Shown here piece by piece: positions 62,585-64,000 of a stretch of 64,000 bases of DNA. Every line of letters begins with the position of its first letter. The first letter of the stretch is position 1. The notes beneath the pieces are model-generated. The model was not told the DNA's origin, did not search any database, and was given only the letters and a program-made list of their open reading frames with translations. Made by a program: the position numbers and the translations under genes. This DNA comes from Pseudomonas nunensis (GTDB lineage: Bacteria > Pseudomonadota > Gammaproteobacteria > Pseudomonadales > Pseudomonadaceae). The stretch is taken from the NCBI RefSeq assembly GCF_024296925.1, contig NZ_CP101125.1, forward strand, positions 1,738,501 to 1,802,500. Reading direction: 5' to 3'.

Positions 62585-64000
62585 TTAGCGGCTTGACAGT
62601 GCTGGCGTGCGCGGCGGAATAAGCCGCTTGCTGCCGGTCGCTTCAAACGCCGAAGCCAACCGCAGCAACGTCGAATCGTCATACGCCCGACCCGCAAATG
62701 TCAGCCCGACCGGCATGCCAATATCCGCCATCACACCCATCGGCACCGTCACTGTCGGCACACCCAAATGTCGGATCGCGAGGTTGCCATTCGCCACCCA
62801 AATGCCGTTGCTCCAGGCGATGTCCGCCGATTCAGGGTTCACATCCGCATCCGCCGGGCCCACGTCGGCAACGGTCGGGAATAACACGGCATCCAGCCCA
62901 AGGCGATCCATCCAGTGTTCAAGGTCGAGTCGGCGGGTCTGTTCGAGCCCGCGCAGTCCGTCCGGCACGGTCGAGATCTGATCCCACGGCGTAATTCCGC
63001 GCTCGGCCATTCGCACATATTCGTCCATGCCTGCCGCAAGGTCGCCCTCACGATTCGGCAGCGTCCCCGGGTCATGCGGGAAGATCAACGGCCCATCGAC
63101 ATCCGCCAGACGATTCAATTTCGGATCGCCATTCGCCCGCAGGAAATCATCAAACGCCCACGCTGTGAGGTCCCATAACTCATGGTGCAGGAACTCCTTG
63201 GAAACGATGCCGCGATTGAATACGGTCGGCGCTCCCGGGCGATCACCTTCGCAATTCGAAACCAGCGGGAAATCAACTTCGATCACTTCTGCACCCGCCG
63301 CTTCAAGTGCCTGGCGTGCCTGTTTCCAGAGTTCGATCACCGAATCACGCGTGTTGATGCGCTGCCCGGTCGGGCCACCAATCCCCGGCGCTTCCGACGT
63401 GCCCGCCTCAGGATCAGCATTGATGTACATGCGCGGAATGCCAAGGCGTTTGCCTGCGAGCGCATCAGGCTTCGCAGCAAGTTCGGCATAGGATTCAGGA
63501 CGCACCGAAGCCACACTCGGAATCGGCACCCACGGTTGCAGGCGCCACAGATCGCCGCGCGTGTCGGTGTCTTCGGCGACCACTACATCAAGCACTTCCA
63601 GCAAGTCAGCCATGGTCCGCGCAAACGGCACGACCACGTCCATGGTTGGCGTCAACGGCCAGTTGCCGCGTACCGAGATCACCCCGCGCGATGGCGTGTA
63701 GGCGCACAAGCCGTTGTTCGACGCTGGGCCGCGACCGCTGGACCAGGTTTCTTCTGCCAGACCGAATGCCGCGAAACTGGAAGCGGTGGCCGTGCCGGCG
63801 CCGTTCGACGAACCGGAGGCGAATGGCGCGGTGAGGTAGTCAGCGTTGTACGGGCTCTCGGCCCGGCCATAGACCCCGCGCTGCATCCCACCGTTGGCCA
63901 TCGGCGGCATGTTGGTCTTGCCCAGGCAAATCGCCCCGGCGCCGCGCAGGCGTTCGATGGTGAAGGCGTCGCGATAGGCGATCAGGTTGGCGAACGCGGG
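62585..64000 (-). CDS. Amidase-signature-family enzyme, 5' end outside the window
   Basis: 471 residues are visible and the frame continues past 64000. The catalytic Lys is in CLGKTNMPP, and the Ser-cisSer pair in FASGSSNGAGTATASSFAAFGLAEETWSS. It hydrolyses an amide to an acid and ammonia or amine; the exact substrate cannot be inferred. Confidence 0.9.
   Translation of the reverse strand, partial: PAFANLIAYRDAFTIERLRGAGAICLGKTNMPPMANGGMQRGVYGRAESPYNADYLTAPFASGSSNGAGTATASSFAAFGLAEETWSSGRGPASNNGLCAYTPSRGVISVRGNWPLTPTMDVVVPFARTMADLLEVLDVVVAEDTDTRGDLWRLQPWVPIPSVASVRPESYAELAAKPDALAGKRLGIPRMYINADPEAGTSEAPGIGGPTGQRINTRDSVIELWKQARQALEAAGAEVIEVDFPLVSNCEGDRPGAPTVFNRGIVSKEFLHHELWDLTAWAFDDFLRANGDPKLNRLADVDGPLIFPHDPGTLPNREGDLAAGMDEYVRMAERGITPWDQISTVPDGLRGLEQTRRLDLEHWMDRLGLDAVLFPTVADVGPADADVNPESADIAWSNGIWVANGNLAIRHLGVPTVTVPMGVMADIGMPVGLTFAGRAYDDSTLLRLASAFEATGSKRLIPPRTPALSSR

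Overview
The window reads as chromosome of a Pseudomonas, most likely of the P. fluorescens group. Most of it is GC-rich, carries Pseudomonas-type genes (PA4872-like oxaloacetate decarboxylase, arginine succinyltransferase alpha and beta paralogues, the spu/puu polyamine set, cobF, mntH) and is punctuated at almost every gene junction by inverted REP-type repeats of at least four sequence families. No tRNA, rRNA, CRISPR array or intact insertion sequence was seen.

Layout. 1-3.2 kb: the N-terminal piece of a flavin monooxygenase, a MASE2-GGDEF diguanylate cyclase and an exported M20 peptidase. 3.2-6.0 kb: an AT-rich island on the minus strand that encodes a small protein, a retron-like reverse transcriptase and an AAA/TOPRIM ATPase, all joined by ATGA-type overlaps and preceded by a structured leader; it looks like an anti-phage system. 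6.3-6.8 kb: a C4-like structured RNA followed by a DUF3077-like small gene. 6.9-15.4 kb: PA4872-like decarboxylase, then a large minus-strand unit (RpiR regulator, isochorismatase-like hydrolase, glutamine-synthetase-like ligase, N-formylglutamate amidohydrolase-like enzyme, APC permease, AruF- and AruG-like succinyltransferases), apparently a catabolic pathway for an amino or guanidino compound. 15.7-29.5 kb: phosphatase-cobF pair, ftrA/rhodanese, amidotransferase, solute-binding protein with a desuccinylase-like enzyme, esterase, GST, a membrane protein, a chalcone-isomerase-like/DUF3833 pair, mntH, LysR and an NADP-binding protein. 29.8-33.5 kb: atoB-atoA-atoD with a divergent LysR gene, for ketone-body or short-chain acid use. 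33.6-39.8 kb: sirtuin, methyltransferase and several small or unknown genes, with a local tandem duplication of repeats. 40.1-51.4 kb: a complete polyamine uptake and gamma-glutamylation locus (potFGHI, puuD/spuA, puuA, puuC, puuB, puuR).

51.4-57.5 kb is a second AT-rich accessory block: orphan Hcp with a DUF4225 protein and a convergent small membrane protein (a possible T6SS effector/immunity set), a GNAT gene, a decayed reading frame, a pentapeptide-repeat potassium-channel-like protein, a protein with a HEPN-type Rx4H motif and an exported protein with an internal duplication. 57.6-58.3 kb holds a second DUF3077-like gene with its own C4-like RNA. 58.4-64 kb is ordinary metabolism: a PLDc_N membrane peptide, an alpha/beta hydrolase, a CGNR zinc-finger regulator, an MDR/SDR oxidoreductase pair and a partial amidase.

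The two strongest leads are (1) the two C4-like RNAs, at about 6.4 kb (plus strand) and 58.0 kb (minus strand). They share a three-way-junction fold, sit upstream of paralogous genes and show compensatory base changes both within a hairpin and between an internal loop and a site about 28 nt downstream. (2) The three-gene reverse-transcriptase operon, whose first, small gene appears to need a +1 frame change exactly where a strong hairpin begins.
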